64,000 bases of DNA, from NCBI RefSeq assembly GCF_947169445.1, contig NZ_CAMVPU010000018.1, positions 1 to 64,000 of the forward strand, in the 5' to 3' direction. This document shows positions 1 to 8,833 of this stretch, one piece after another. This stretch comes from an uncultured Butyrivibrio sp. GTDB taxonomy: Bacteria > Bacillota > Clostridia > Lachnospirales > Lachnospiraceae. The notes under the pieces are model-generated. The model saw nothing but the letters and a program-made list of their open reading frames with translations. It had not been told where the DNA came from and did not search any database. The position numbers and the translations under genes were made by a program. The stretch's first letter is position 1, and each line of letters begins with the position of its first letter.

Positions 1-1492
1 TTTGTGCCTGCTTAACTCTTGAATTCATAAATACTGTACATCTTGTTCCAAGATCAACAGGAGATTTAGCATAGAGAGCCACTTTGGCAAAATCCTGTAC
101 GCTGTAATCCAGGGACTTGGCAAAGGTCTCAATGAAAGAGCCGCAGCCTGATGAGCAGGCTTCGTTAAGCTGCACAGAATCAACTGACTGGTTCTTAATA
201 TGAATACATTTCATATCCTGACCACCGATATCAAGGATACAGTCTACTTCAGGATCAAAGAATGCTGCAGCATTATAATGAGCAATAGTTTCTACTTCGC
301 CATCGTCAAGTAAAAGAGCGGACTTAAGCAGAGCCTCACCATATCCTGTTGAGCAGGCTCTTGCAATTGATACGCCCTGTGGCATAAGCTTATATATTTC
401 CTGAATTGAAGAAATTGCAGTTTTTAAAGGACTTCCGTTGTTACTGGAATAAAATGAATAGAGAAGATCACCGTCTTCACTAATAAGCGCGCACTTGGTT
501 GTAGTAGAACCTGCGTCAATTCCAAGGAAGGCTTTTCCCTTATAATCATCAAGCTTTCTGGTCTTAACCTTATACTGGTCCTGTCTGTTTCTAAAGGCTT
601 TATAATCATCTTCATTAACAAATAAAGGATCAAGTCTTGAAACCTCTGCATCCATAACAATCTTGTGAGAAAGCTTACCAACCATCTCATCCATTGAATA
701 GGATGTCTCTTCTTTTGCATTAAGAGCAGAACCAATAGCAGCAAAAAGATGTGAATTGGCAGTATCTATAGTATGCTCCTCATCAAGTTTAAGAGTGCGG
801 ATAAAAGATTCCTTAAGCTGATCAAGGAAGTGAAGAGGACCACCTAAAAATGCAACGTGACCTCTGATTGGCTTACCGCAGGCAAGGCCTGAGATGGTCT
901 GGTTTACAACTGCCTGGAAAATAGAAGCCGCAAGGTCCTCTTTGGTAGCACCTTCATTAATAAGAGGCTGAATATCAGATTTGGCAAATACACCGCAGCG
1001 TGCTGCGATAGTATAAAGGGAATTATAATTTTTGGCATATTCATTAAGACCTGATGCATCTGTCTGTAAAAGAGCTGCCATCTGGTCAATAAAAGAACCT
1101 GTACCTCCGGCACAGATACCATTCATACGCTGTTCAACATTTCCATCTTCAAAGTAGATTATCTTAGCATCTTCACCACCAAGCTCGATAGCTACATCAG
1201 TTTTAGGAGCAAGCTCTTTTAAAGAAGTGGAAACTGCTATAACCTCCTGAACAAAAGGAACCTCCAAATGTTTGGCAAGAGTAAGACCGCCGGAACCTGT
1301 TATAACAGGATGCAGGGTAACATTACCACTTACTTTGCTTGCTTCCTGTAATAAATCAGAAAGTGTCTCCTGAATATTGGCGAAATGTCTCTTATAATCG
1401 GAAAAGACAATATTATGATCTTTATCTAAAAGAGCAACCTTTACTGTGGTTGAACCAATATCAATGCCTAAAGTATAATCCCTGGAAATCAT
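1..1492 (-). CDS. 2-hydroxyacyl-CoA dehydratase activase (BcrA/BadF ATPase family), partial
   Basis: The gene runs off the left edge, so only about the first 497 residues are visible. It carries two ASKHA ATPase domains in tandem: the first starts with [10 protein letters not shown] near residue 9 and has GGTGSF near 127 and ARCGVF near 167; the second starts with [10 protein letters not shown] near 324 and has CSSGCGSF near 444. Proteins with this double activase layout are usually about 1400 residues, with dehydratase-like domains further on, so the visible part is probably a third of it. The family couples ATP hydrolysis to electron transfer onto a [4Fe-4S] dehydratase; the substrate cannot be told from this part. 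The start at 1492 has GAGGTGA at good spacing; ATG at 1495 is an alternative. Confidence 0.88.
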   Translation of the reverse strand, partial: MISRDYTLGIDIGSTTVKVALLDKDHNIVFSDYKRHFANIQETLSDLLQEASKVSGNVTLHPVITGSGGLTLAKHLEVPFVQEVIAVSTSLKELAPKTDVAIELGGEDAKIIYFEDGNVEQRMNGICAGGTGSFIDQMAALLQTDASGLNEYAKNYNSLYTIAARCGVFAKSDIQPLINEGATKEDLAASIFQAVVNQTISGLACGKPIRGHVAFLGGPLHFLDQLKESFIRTLKLDEEHTIDTANSHLFAAIGSALNAKEETSYSMDEMVGKLSHKIVMDAEVSRLDPLFVNEDDYKAFRNRQDQYKVKTRKLDDYKGKAFLGIDAGSTTTKCALISEDGDLLYSFYSSNNGSPLKTAISSIQEIYKLMPQGVSIARACSTGYGEALLKSALLLDDGEVETIAHYNAAAFFDPEVDCILDIGGQDMKCIHIKNQSVDSVQLNEACSSGCGSFIETFAKSLDYSVQDFAKVALYAKSPVDLGTRCTVFMNSRVKQAQ

Positions 1493-1726
1493 CATTCACC
1501 TCATACAAAACTTTTATATAAATGATTGGTCTACAACATTTGCCAGATTTACTTCTAATATAATGTTGTTAAAAGACAATCCCTATGATTATAATGCAGA
1601 GGTTCTTAAAAATCAATTTGATAAATTGCATAAAATCTATATTTTGATAAAATGTTTTTTTAATCATTAAAACAATTGTCATTTTTATGGTATCATAAGC
1701 ATATTAGATTATATGGGGATGGATAT

Positions 1727-3982
1727 ATGAAAAAAAGTCGAAGCATTATTTTGATGCTTATATTGATTCTTTCTTTTTCTTTTTCTAATGAGCCTCTTAA
1801 GGTAAATGCTAATGAAGGGGCTTCTAAGATTGTCCGTGTAGGATATTATGAAAATGAAGTATTTGAAGAAGGGGCATCGGAAGGAGCCATTAAAAAAGGC
1901 TATGCCTACGAATACTATCGAAAAATTTCCGAGTATACCGGTTGGGAATATGAGTATGTTTATGTTGATTTTGTAACTGCATATCAGATGCTTTTAGAAG
2001 GTAAGGTGGATTTAGTTGCCGGGCTTGCCTATACAGATGAGCGCACGGACTTAATGCTTTACCCTGACAAGCCTATGGGCTCTGAAGCTTACAATATTAT
2101 CAAGCATGAATCTGATAATACAATATCTAATGATCCATCTACTCTAAACAATAAAACAATAGGTGTTCTTGACAGTAATATTTTAGACTCTCTGGTTTTA
2201 TATCTTGATGATAATAAAGTAACTGCCAACATTGTTACCTATAAAGATTATGATGAGCTTTTTGCTGCCTTTGATAAGGGGGAGCTTGATGCAGTTGCCG
2301 GTGAAACAGATGGAACTTACAGTAGAAACCATGCAGATGTACTTACTAGTTTTGATTCGCTTGATTATTATCTTTGCGTCAACAAGAAGCGCCCTGATCT
2401 TTTAAAAGAACTTGACGAGGCTCAGGCTCAGCTTTACCAGGAAGAACCTGATTACAGAAGCCTTCTTAGAAATAAATACTTTGCAGTTAGTCTTTCCAGC
2501 AAGGCATTTAGTCAGTCAGAGAGAATCTGGCTTAGAAATAATTCTTCCCTCAGGGTTGGTTACCTTAATAATTATTTACCTTATAGTAATACAAGTAAAA
2601 ATGGAGAAGCCGAAGGAATTGTTGTTGATATTATACCGGAGCTGTTGAAAAATCTGGGCATTAATAATTTGGAGGTTTCGTATACCGGCTTTGATAATTA
2701 TGATGATATGACTGCAGCACTTTCAAATGATAGTATAGATGTTGCATTTCCGGTTAGTGGAGGGCTTTTTTATTCTGAAGAAGATGGCCTTAATTTGTCT
2801 AATCCGGTTCTCTCATCCATCACTAACCTTATTTATAGAAACAAATATAAGAGTACATCAGGCAGTGATTTTGCAGTTAATCAGAATAATAAGATGCAGT
2901 ATTACTATATAAAGACTTATTATCCTGATTCTACCATATCTTTTTATCCTTCTACAGAAGATTGCCTTAAGGCGGTTGTTGATGGCAGCGTTAAGTGCAC
3001 AACTCTCAATGGCCTTAGGACTAATGATATGCTTAAAAACAGGGCTTATAGTAAGCTGTCTTTCAGACAATTGTCCTATAGTGATAACAGATGCTTTGGT
3101 GTTAAGATTGGCAATGAAGGTCTTCTTAAGCTTTTAAACCGTAGCCTTAGTATTGTGGGACAGGACTATGCGCTAAATCTTGCGTATCAGTATTCAGAAA
3201 AGCTATATAATTATTCGACGGTTGATGAAATATTTGACAATCTGTGGGTTTATGCTATTTTAATTACACTTATAGTGTTTATTACTTTATTCTTTTATTT
3301 AAAGGATAGGCGAAGGTCGTTACTTTTGATAAAGGAAAAAGAAAATGCCCGTAAGGAGATAGAAGAGGCGAATAATTCCAAAACTCTTTTCCTTACAAAG
3401 CTATCAGATGATATGCGTGTAACAGTTCAGGGTATTGCTGCTAACGTAGAGCGTGCATACTCACATGTATCTGATGAAAATGCTGTTGCCTTTCTTGATA
3501 GGGTTAATAAATCCTGTGAGCATATATTATGGCTTATAAATGATATTCATGATCTTAGTAGCGTTGAAAGCGGCTACTATATGAGTGATGACGAGAACAT
3601 AAAATTCAGGCAGTTTATTAGTGATTTAAAAAATTCATCAAATGAAAACATAAAAGACATAATTAACAGCTATAATTTTAAGGGTAATAGAATTCTGATT
3701 GTTGATAAAAATATTGACACTCAAAAAGCTATAGCAGCTTTAATGAAAAAGGTAGGTTTTGAGATTCAGCTGTCTATTGATGGAACAGAGGCGGTAAATA
3801 AGATTATTGCTGCTCCATCTGATTATTTTGATATTATATTGATTGATACACAGCTTCCTAACGTTGATGGTTATGAAGCTTCAAGACAGATCAGAAGCCT
3901 TTCTGATAGCCAAAAGGCCAGTGTCCCGATTGTTGCTATTTCAGGAGAAGTAATTAAAAAAATTAACGAGGTTATTCTATGA
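1727..3982 (+). CDS. Double substrate-binding-domain membrane protein with a degenerate hybrid histidine kinase
   Basis: A 751-residue protein. After a signal-like hydrophobic N-terminus come two SBP_bac_3-type solute-binding domains (about 35-260 and 275-500), one membrane segment (about 507-524), a HisKA-like helical hairpin (about 548-621) and a receiver-like domain (654-751). The layout is that of a BvgS-like hybrid sensor kinase, but the phosphoacceptor motif S-H-D-x-R reads S-D-D-M-R (Asp561 in place of His), the HATPase domain is absent, and the receiver stops 12 residues after its Ser739 switch position, before the conserved Lys and last helix. Asp707 (IDTQLP) is kept. The start at 1727 has GGGGATGG upstream; a TTG 17 codons earlier lacks this support. 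The stop overlaps the next start (ATGA), suggesting translational coupling. Ligand and signalling output are unknown. Confidence 0.85.
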   Translation: MKKSRSIILMLILILSFSFSNEPLKVNANEGASKIVRVGYYENEVFEEGASEGAIKKGYAYEYYRKISEYTGWEYEYVYVDFVTAYQMLLEGKVDLVAGLAYTDERTDLMLYPDKPMGSEAYNIIKHESDNTISNDPSTLNNKTIGVLDSNILDSLVLYLDDNKVTANIVTYKDYDELFAAFDKGELDAVAGETDGTYSRNHADVLTSFDSLDYYLCVNKKRPDLLKELDEAQAQLYQEEPDYRSLLRNKYFAVSLSSKAFSQSERIWLRNNSSLRVGYLNNYLPYSNTSKNGEAEGIVVDIIPELLKNLGINNLEVSYTGFDNYDDMTAALSNDSIDVAFPVSGGLFYSEEDGLNLSNPVLSSITNLIYRNKYKSTSGSDFAVNQNNKMQYYYIKTYYPDSTISFYPSTEDCLKAVVDGSVKCTTLNGLRTNDMLKNRAYSKLSFRQLSYSDNRCFGVKIGNEGLLKLLNRSLSIVGQDYALNLAYQYSEKLYNYSTVDEIFDNLWVYAILITLIVFITLFFYLKDRRRSLLLIKEKENARKEIEEANNSKTLFLTKLSDDMRVTVQGIAANVERAYSHVSDENAVAFLDRVNKSCEHILWLINDIHDLSSVESGYYMSDDENIKFRQFISDLKNSSNENIKDIINSYNFKGNRILIVDKNIDTQKAIAALMKKVGFEIQLSIDGTEAVNKIIAAPSDYFDIILIDTQLPNVDGYEASRQIRSLSDSQKASVPIVAISGEVIKKINEVIL

Positions 3983-4848
3983 ACAATTTTATTAGTGAAC
4001 TTGAAAGAAAGTATGGGAAATTTGCTATTCCAAATCTTTCAATGTACATAGTTGGACTGTATGTAGTGGGCTATGTCCTTCAGCTTGCTCCTGCTAAGCT
4101 GAATTTTACTGCATTTTTGACTTTGAATCCTGCACTTGTGCTTCAGGGACAGATATGGAGAATAATTTCCTGGATTCTAATTCCGCCTTCAGGATTTAGT
4201 ATTTTGATTTTTATTACTTTGATTTTCTACTACTTTGTCGGTAATACAATGGAAAGGACAATGGGCACCTTTAGATATAATCTTTTTATCTTTGGTGGAA
4301 TGCTTTTCATGATCATTGCAGCATTCCTTTCCTATGGCGTTTATAAGCTTGTTGCACCAGAACTTGCCGATGTTTATTTGTATTATTATTCTACACAGTT
4401 TAGTACTTATTACCTGCAGCAGACAGTTTTCCTTGCATTTGCAATTTTGTATCCTCAGATGCAGGTACTGCTAATGTTTATTATTCCAATTAAAGTTAAG
4501 TACCTGGGCATCCTTTATGGCGCTGTTATGGTTTATGATTGCATAGTTGGACTTACAACCCAGAATTATTGCATATTTTTTGCTGTTGGTTCTCAGCTTC
4601 TTAATCTTTTACTGTTTTGGATTTCAACCGGAAAACTTCATCAGTTCAATCCCAAGGAAGCAAAGAGAAGATCTGATTTTAAGAATAATGTAAGAATGGC
4701 TCCCAAGGGAGTAACAAGACATAAATGTGCTGTTTGCGGCAGAACAGAAGTTACTGATCCTAATCTGGAATTCAGATTCTGCTCAAAATGTAATGGCAAC
4801 TATGAGTATTGCCAGGATCATCTTTTTACACATCAGCATGTAAAATAA
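3979..4848 (+). CDS. Rhomboid-like membrane protein (probable pseudoprotease) with C-terminal zinc ribbon
   Basis: A 289-residue protein with about six hydrophobic segments. The N-terminal half has the rhomboid loop signature (QIWRIISW followed by IPPSGFS, then a helix ending in ERTMG). The catalytic GxSG is not present; the equivalent helix reads QQTVFLAFAILYP, and the later His is not visible either, so it is probably a non-proteolytic rhomboid relative. The last 45 residues hold a cytosolic zinc ribbon (CAVC and CSKC pairs plus C-x2-H and HQH). It overlaps the upstream degenerate sensor by 4 bp. Function is unknown; binding or regulating a membrane partner is an inference from pseudorhomboids in general. 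Confidence 0.78.
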   Translation: MNNFISELERKYGKFAIPNLSMYIVGLYVVGYVLQLAPAKLNFTAFLTLNPALVLQGQIWRIISWILIPPSGFSILIFITLIFYYFVGNTMERTMGTFRYNLFIFGGMLFMIIAAFLSYGVYKLVAPELADVYLYYYSTQFSTYYLQQTVFLAFAILYPQMQVLLMFIIPIKVKYLGILYGAVMVYDCIVGLTTQNYCIFFAVGSQLLNLLLFWISTGKLHQFNPKEAKRRSDFKNNVRMAPKGVTRHKCAVCGRTEVTDPNLEFRFCSKCNGNYEYCQDHLFTHQHVK

Positions 4849-4908
4849 TTTCTGAGCTATACTTAGATATTTAATGAAATATTTTAGGATTTATCAGGTG
4901 ACTACAAA

Positions 4909-5679
4909 ATGGGAAATATTGACAATAAAGAAAAAGAATTTGCAGAAATACTTAAACTTGTAACAAGAACTGCGAGAGAGAACAAGAATGTTATTTCAAG
5001 AGAACAGGTTACCTTAGCGTTTGCGGAACTTGATCTTGATGAAAAGCAGCTTGAAATGGTTTTTGAATATTTAAAAAGCCATAAGATCGGTGTTGATGAA
5101 GAAATCGATACCAGTGATGATCTTACAGACGAAGAGAATAATTACCTGAATGATTATCTTGAAAGTCTTAAGCTTTTGCCCAAATATACAGATGGTGAGA
5201 AGGAAGCTCTTTGTATGTCGGCGATTTCTGGAGATAAAGAAGCTCAGAATAAGCTTATCGAGTGCTTTCTGCCCCTTGTTGTAGATGTTGCTAAAATGTA
5301 TTCGGAGCAGGGTGTTTTCTTAGAGGATCTTATTGGCGAAGGCAATGTGGCTCTTACTAAGGGCGTTACAATGCTTGATGCTGTTGGCGAACCTTCCGAA
5401 GTAGAAAGCTTTTTATATAAGATGATGCTTGATGCCATGGAGGCTATTGTTGAGGATAATCTTGCTGAGGATGCAGGTAATCAAAAAGTTTTAAAGCTTG
5501 TTCAGGAAGTTGCTGATAAGGCAAAAGAATTATCCGATGATTTAAGAAGAAAAGTAACCGTTAAAGAGCTGATGGATGAAACCGGCTGGGATGAAGATAA
5601 GATCATGACTGCTATTAAGTTTAGCGGTGATAATATAGAAGATCTCGACAGTGGTAAAAAGGATACAAAAGAAAACTAA
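4909..5679 (+). CDS. Sigma-70-like protein lacking promoter-binding regions
   Basis: A 256-residue acidic protein. Residues about 24-60 resemble sigma region 1.1 (SREQVTLAF, then LEMVFEYLKSHKIGV), about 75-150 resemble regions 1.2-2.2 (NYLNDYLESL, GDKEAQNKLIE, DLIGEGNVAL), and about 190-250 resemble region 3 (VTVKELMDETGWDEDKI). The aromatic/basic 2.3-2.4 segment that melts and reads the -10 element is replaced by an acidic stretch, and region 4 is absent. Such a protein might contact the RNA polymerase clamp without recognising a promoter; this is inference. It lies 60 bp after the rhomboid-like gene and 1 bp before the next gene. No full-length sigma function should be assumed. Confidence 0.72.
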   Translation: MGNIDNKEKEFAEILKLVTRTARENKNVISREQVTLAFAELDLDEKQLEMVFEYLKSHKIGVDEEIDTSDDLTDEENNYLNDYLESLKLLPKYTDGEKEALCMSAISGDKEAQNKLIECFLPLVVDVAKMYSEQGVFLEDLIGEGNVALTKGVTMLDAVGEPSEVESFLYKMMLDAMEAIVEDNLAEDAGNQKVLKLVQEVADKAKELSDDLRRKVTVKELMDETGWDEDKIMTAIKFSGDNIEDLDSGKKDTKEN

Positions 5680-5680
5680 T

Positions 5681-6097
5681 ATGAATAATATCGTTAATGA
5701 GAATGATTTTAAATACTACATGCAGGATATAGAAAGATATTATTTTGGGGCTCGCTATAATTATAGCGAGCTTTTAAATAATGAGATGGTACCTTTTAAG
5801 TTTAAGACCATAATATCCAAATATATTAAAGATGAAGTTGATCTTGATACAACTTTAGAAAGTCATCTGTTTTATCTCGACAGGGAAAAATTTGATTACA
5901 GGCTTTATAAGCAGCTTAGAGCAAGAGTAAGATGTTCTCAATATAAAAAAGCAGCTTTTCCAGAGAAAGGCTTTAAAGAGAAGGTTTATACCATTGAACA
6001 GTTATCAGCGATTACACCTGACGAAAAAGTAGAGCAGGGGATTATTGTAAGAGAACTTATTATTTCAAAACTTGCACTGTTTGGTTTTTCAGTTTAA
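5681..6097 (+). CDS. Protein of unknown function, last gene of the degenerate-regulator cluster
   Basis: I do not recognise this 138-residue protein. It is soluble and charged, with several Tyr/Phe-rich helices (DIERYYFGARYNY near the N-terminus) and a C-terminal helix with VEQGIIVREL. The chosen ATG follows the previous stop codon by one base and has only a weak ribosome-binding site, so it probably depends on translation of the sigma-like gene. It does not look like the missing sigma region 4. A terminator-like hairpin follows at 6146. Confidence 0.65.
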   Translation: MNNIVNENDFKYYMQDIERYYFGARYNYSELLNNEMVPFKFKTIISKYIKDEVDLDTTLESHLFYLDREKFDYRLYKQLRARVRCSQYKKAAFPEKGFKEKVYTIEQLSAITPDEKVEQGIIVRELIISKLALFGFSV

Positions 6098-6145
6098 TAG
6101 GATAGTAGCTGGGATTTTCATTTACAAAGAAATATCATATGACAC

Positions 6146-6185
6146 AAAAAACCACTTGGCCAATGACCAAGTGGTTAATTTTTGA
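6146..6185. terminator. Bidirectional terminator between the 5681 gene and rpmB
   Basis: A 9-bp perfect stem (ACCACTTGG / CCAAGTGGT, 6151-6159 and 6167-6175) is flanked by an A-run on the left and a T-rich run on the right, so it can end transcripts arriving from both convergent genes. Confidence 0.8.
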
Positions 6186-6192
6186 ACAATTA

Positions 6193-6378
6193 TTATGCTC
6201 TCTCAACTTTGTTGGATCTAAGGCAGCTTGCGCAAACGTGCAATCTCTTAGTAGCGCCATTGATCTTACAAGCAACGTGCTGAACATTTGACTTCCAAAC
6301 TCTGTTAGATCTTCTATGAGAATGGCTTACGTTGTTTCCGAAATGAACGCCCTTGCCACAAATATCACATTTAGCCAT
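6193..6378 (-). CDS. rpmB: 50S ribosomal protein L28
   Basis: A 61-residue protein beginning MAKCDICGKGVHFGN and ending in a CASCLRS segment, the four-cysteine (zinc-binding, C+) form of L28. Its length fits the family. It is a single-gene unit read opposite to its neighbours, with a strong AGGAGGTG ribosome-binding site and its own promoter and terminator. Confidence 0.97.
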   Translation of the reverse strand: MAKCDICGKGVHFGNNVSHSHRRSNRVWKSNVQHVACKINGATKRLHVCASCLRSNKVERA

Positions 6379-6450
6379 TTTGACACCTCCTTATAAGCCA
6401 TGTAATGTTTATAACTAAAAATATATTGCGGATTTGTTCGCAACATTGAT

Positions 6451-6479
6451 ATCTTAGCAGAAAGTAAATTTAATTGCAA
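6451..6479 (-). promoter_or_regulatory. Promoter of rpmB
   Basis: On the minus strand TTGCAA (6479-6474) is followed after 17 bp by TAAGAT (6456-6451), preceded by TG one base upstream (extended -10). It points at rpmB with a leader of about 70 nt. Confidence 0.65.
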
Positions 6480-6501
6480 GTAAATCTTACAAAAATTATG
6501 G

Positions 6502-6530
6502 TTTATTTTTTATTAAACTGCTATTATAAT
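6502..6530 (+). promoter_or_regulatory. Possible promoter of the asp23-fakA unit
   Basis: A perfect TATAAT lies at 6525-6530 about 68 bp before the asp23 start. The -35 position 17 bp upstream (TTTATT) is weak, so this rests mainly on the -10 box. Confidence 0.4.
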
Positions 6531-6597
6531 ACTATATGTATGCGATAAATTGGCTTCTTTTCTTATATCGCGATTATTTGCATTAAGGAGGAATTAT

Positions 6598-6960
6598 ATG
6601 AAGGCTTCAATAGTGAACACGCATATGGGAAACATTTCTATCGATAATGAAGTTATTGCCCAGTACGCTGGAGCTGTTGCCATGGAATGCTTTGGGATAG
6701 TAGGTATGGCAAATGTCAATGTTAAGGATGGACTTGTTAGCCTTTTGAAACTTGATTCTATGACAAGAGGCATAAATGTTACTCTTGACGAGAATAACAA
6801 GCTTAGACTTGACTTCCATGTTATAGTAGCATATGGTGTTAGCATTTCAGCTGTGTCAGATAATCTTATTGATACAGTTAAATATAAAGTAGAAGAATTT
6901 ACGGGGCTTGAAATCGAGAAGATTAACATCTATATCGAAGGCGTCCGTGTTATAGACTAA
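6598..6960 (+). CDS. Asp23/Gls24 family protein (YloU-like)
   Basis: A 120-residue protein spanning a single Asp23/Gls24 domain: GNISIDNEVIAQYAG at the start, GIVGMAN, and a C-terminal VNIYIEGV-like strand (INIYIEGVRV). The start has AAGGAGGA at ideal spacing; the in-frame extension further upstream lacks support. It is the first gene before the DAK2-domain kinase gene, the conserved yloU-yloV order of Firmicutes. The exact role of this cytosolic, often envelope-associated family is not established. Confidence 0.9.
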   Translation: MKASIVNTHMGNISIDNEVIAQYAGAVAMECFGIVGMANVNVKDGLVSLLKLDSMTRGINVTLDENNKLRLDFHVIVAYGVSISAVSDNLIDTVKYKVEEFTGLEIEKINIYIEGVRVID

Positions 6961-6994
6961 ATCATCGGTTACAGGTTCTAGGAGGATTATTATT

Positions 6995-8764
6995 TTGAGT
7001 AACAAAAGTTTAGACGCTAAGATGCTGTCAAAAATGTTTTTGACTGGTGCCAAGAATCTTGAGGCTAAAAAGGAATGGATCAACGAGCTTAATGTTTTTC
7101 CTGTTCCTGATGGCGATACAGGCACAAATATGACAATGACTATTATGTCAGCAGCTAAAGAGGTTAGCAGCATTGGCGAAAATGCTTCCATGGAGGCTAT
7201 CTGTAAGGCTATTTCTTCAGGATCTCTTCGTGGAGCAAGAGGTAACTCAGGTGTTATACTTTCACAGCTTCTTAGAGGATTTACTAAGGTTGTGAAGACC
7301 CATGATGTAGTGGATGTTTCTATATTGGCAGAAGCTTTTGAAAAAGCTGTTGAGACTGCTTATAAGGCAGTTATGAAGCCTAAGGAAGGTACAATTCTTA
7401 CAGTTGCTAAGGGTGCCAGCGAGAAGGCTAGAGAGCTTGCAGCAGAAGGTGCTGAAGATATTGAATATTTCTGTACAGAGGTTATTAAATATGCAGAGGA
7501 AGTTCTTGCCAAGACTCCTGATATGCTTCCTGTACTTAAGCAGGCCGGCGTTGTAGATTCAGGTGGACAGGGACTTGTTCAGGTTCTTAAGGGAGCACTT
7601 GATGGTTTCCTTGGAAAAGAGATAGATCTTTCTATTACCGAAGATAAGGTTACACCGGGTGCCAGAAGTAAGGCTGAGGCCAAGGAAGAAGATATTAAGT
7701 TTGGCTACTGTACTGAATTTATTGTACTTTTAAATAAGCCTCTTAATGTTAAGCAGGAAATCGATTTTAAGGGATTTTTGGAATCTATCGGTGATAGTAT
7801 AGTTATGGTTGCAGACGATGAGATCTGCAAGGTTCATGTACATTCTAATGATCCTGGACTTGCTATTCAGAGAGCTCTTATGTATGGTCAGCTTTCTAAT
7901 ATGAAAATTGATAACATGAGAATGGAGCACCGTGAGAAGCTTTTCCATGAGAATAATGATGGATCATGGGCTGAGATTCAGACAGAGATTAATGGAGCTG
8001 CAGAGCTTACACCTACATATGCTCCTGATGATGATATTCCTCTTGGCAATAAGGTTGAGAGCGCTTCTAGTCCGGTTAATAATGAGCCACGTAAGGAAAT
8101 CGGTTTTGTTACTGTATGCGCCGGAAGCGGTCTTGCTGAGATATTCAGAGGTCTTGGAGTAGACTACGTTATCGAAGGTGGCCAGACCATGAATCCAAGT
8201 ACTGCAGATATCATGGATGCTGTTGATAAAGTTAATGCTGATACAGTTATCGTGCTTCCTAATAATAAGAATATTATCCTTGCAGCCAATCAGGCAGCTA
8301 TTATGTCTGAAGATAATGCAGATGGAAAGAGAATTGTAGTTGTTCCTTCCAAGACTGTACCACAGGGTATTACAGCTATAATCAATTATGTACCGGAGAC
8401 TCCTGTAGATGATGCAGTTGCAGCTATGACCGAGTCACTGTCAACTGTTAACACAGGTGAAGTTACTTATGCTGTAAGAGATACAGTTATTGAAGATGTT
8501 CAGATCAAGCAGGGTGATTATATGGGAATCGGTGATTCCGGTATTCTTGCTGTAGGCGGAGAAATTGTTGACGTAGCTTCTGATATGCTTGATAAGATGA
8601 TGAATGAAAATCTTGAACTTATTAGTATCTACTATGGCAGTGATGTTGACGAAAATGATGCCAATGCTTTAAGAGACAGAGTTGCACAGAAGTATCCTTC
8701 TTGCGATGTTGAGCTTCAGTTTGGCGGACAGCCTATTTACTATTATATTTTATCTGCAGAATAA
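6995..8764 (+). CDS. fakA: DAK2-domain fatty acid kinase-like protein (FakA/YloV)
   Basis: A 589-residue protein. The N-terminal DAK2 (DhaL-like) ATP-binding domain shows VPDGDTGTNM near residue 36 and SLRGARGNSGVI near 77; the middle and C-terminal regions match the rest of the YloV/FakA family. In Firmicutes, FakA phosphorylates fatty acids presented by a DegV-type FakB protein; a DegV gene lies two genes downstream (10973). The start is TTG, with TAGGAGGA about 9 bases before it. A terminator hairpin follows the stop. The assignment to fatty-acid kinase is by family. Confidence 0.9.
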   Translation: MSNKSLDAKMLSKMFLTGAKNLEAKKEWINELNVFPVPDGDTGTNMTMTIMSAAKEVSSIGENASMEAICKAISSGSLRGARGNSGVILSQLLRGFTKVVKTHDVVDVSILAEAFEKAVETAYKAVMKPKEGTILTVAKGASEKARELAAEGAEDIEYFCTEVIKYAEEVLAKTPDMLPVLKQAGVVDSGGQGLVQVLKGALDGFLGKEIDLSITEDKVTPGARSKAEAKEEDIKFGYCTEFIVLLNKPLNVKQEIDFKGFLESIGDSIVMVADDEICKVHVHSNDPGLAIQRALMYGQLSNMKIDNMRMEHREKLFHENNDGSWAEIQTEINGAAELTPTYAPDDDIPLGNKVESASSPVNNEPRKEIGFVTVCAGSGLAEIFRGLGVDYVIEGGQTMNPSTADIMDAVDKVNADTVIVLPNNKNIILAANQAAIMSEDNADGKRIVVVPSKTVPQGITAIINYVPETPVDDAVAAMTESLSTVNTGEVTYAVRDTVIEDVQIKQGDYMGIGDSGILAVGGEIVDVASDMLDKMMNENLELISIYYGSDVDENDANALRDRVAQKYPSCDVELQFGGQPIYYYILSAE

Positions 8765-8781
8765 TAATTCTTGTGTATATG

Positions 8782-8811
8782 AGCCGGGCATTTCTATGCC
8801 CGGCTTTTTAC
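8782..8811 (+). terminator. Terminator after the fakA-like gene
   Basis: A 9-bp GC-rich stem (AGCCGGGCA / TGCCCGGCT) with a 6-base loop is followed by a T-run. It lies just upstream of recG, which would then need its own promoter or read-through. Confidence 0.85.
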
Positions 8812-8833
8812 AAATTTATAAGAGGGCATAAAG

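Noticed and set aside
1503..1726. Promoter boxes in the divergent gap before the sensor-like gene
   Set aside because: A TATAAT at 1559 exists but no -35 match lies at proper distance on either strand, so no promoter is called.
3690..3982. Receiver truncation caused by a frameshift
   Set aside because: The bases after the stop encode the next protein's own start (MNNFISELERK) in a different frame, with no receiver continuation in any frame.
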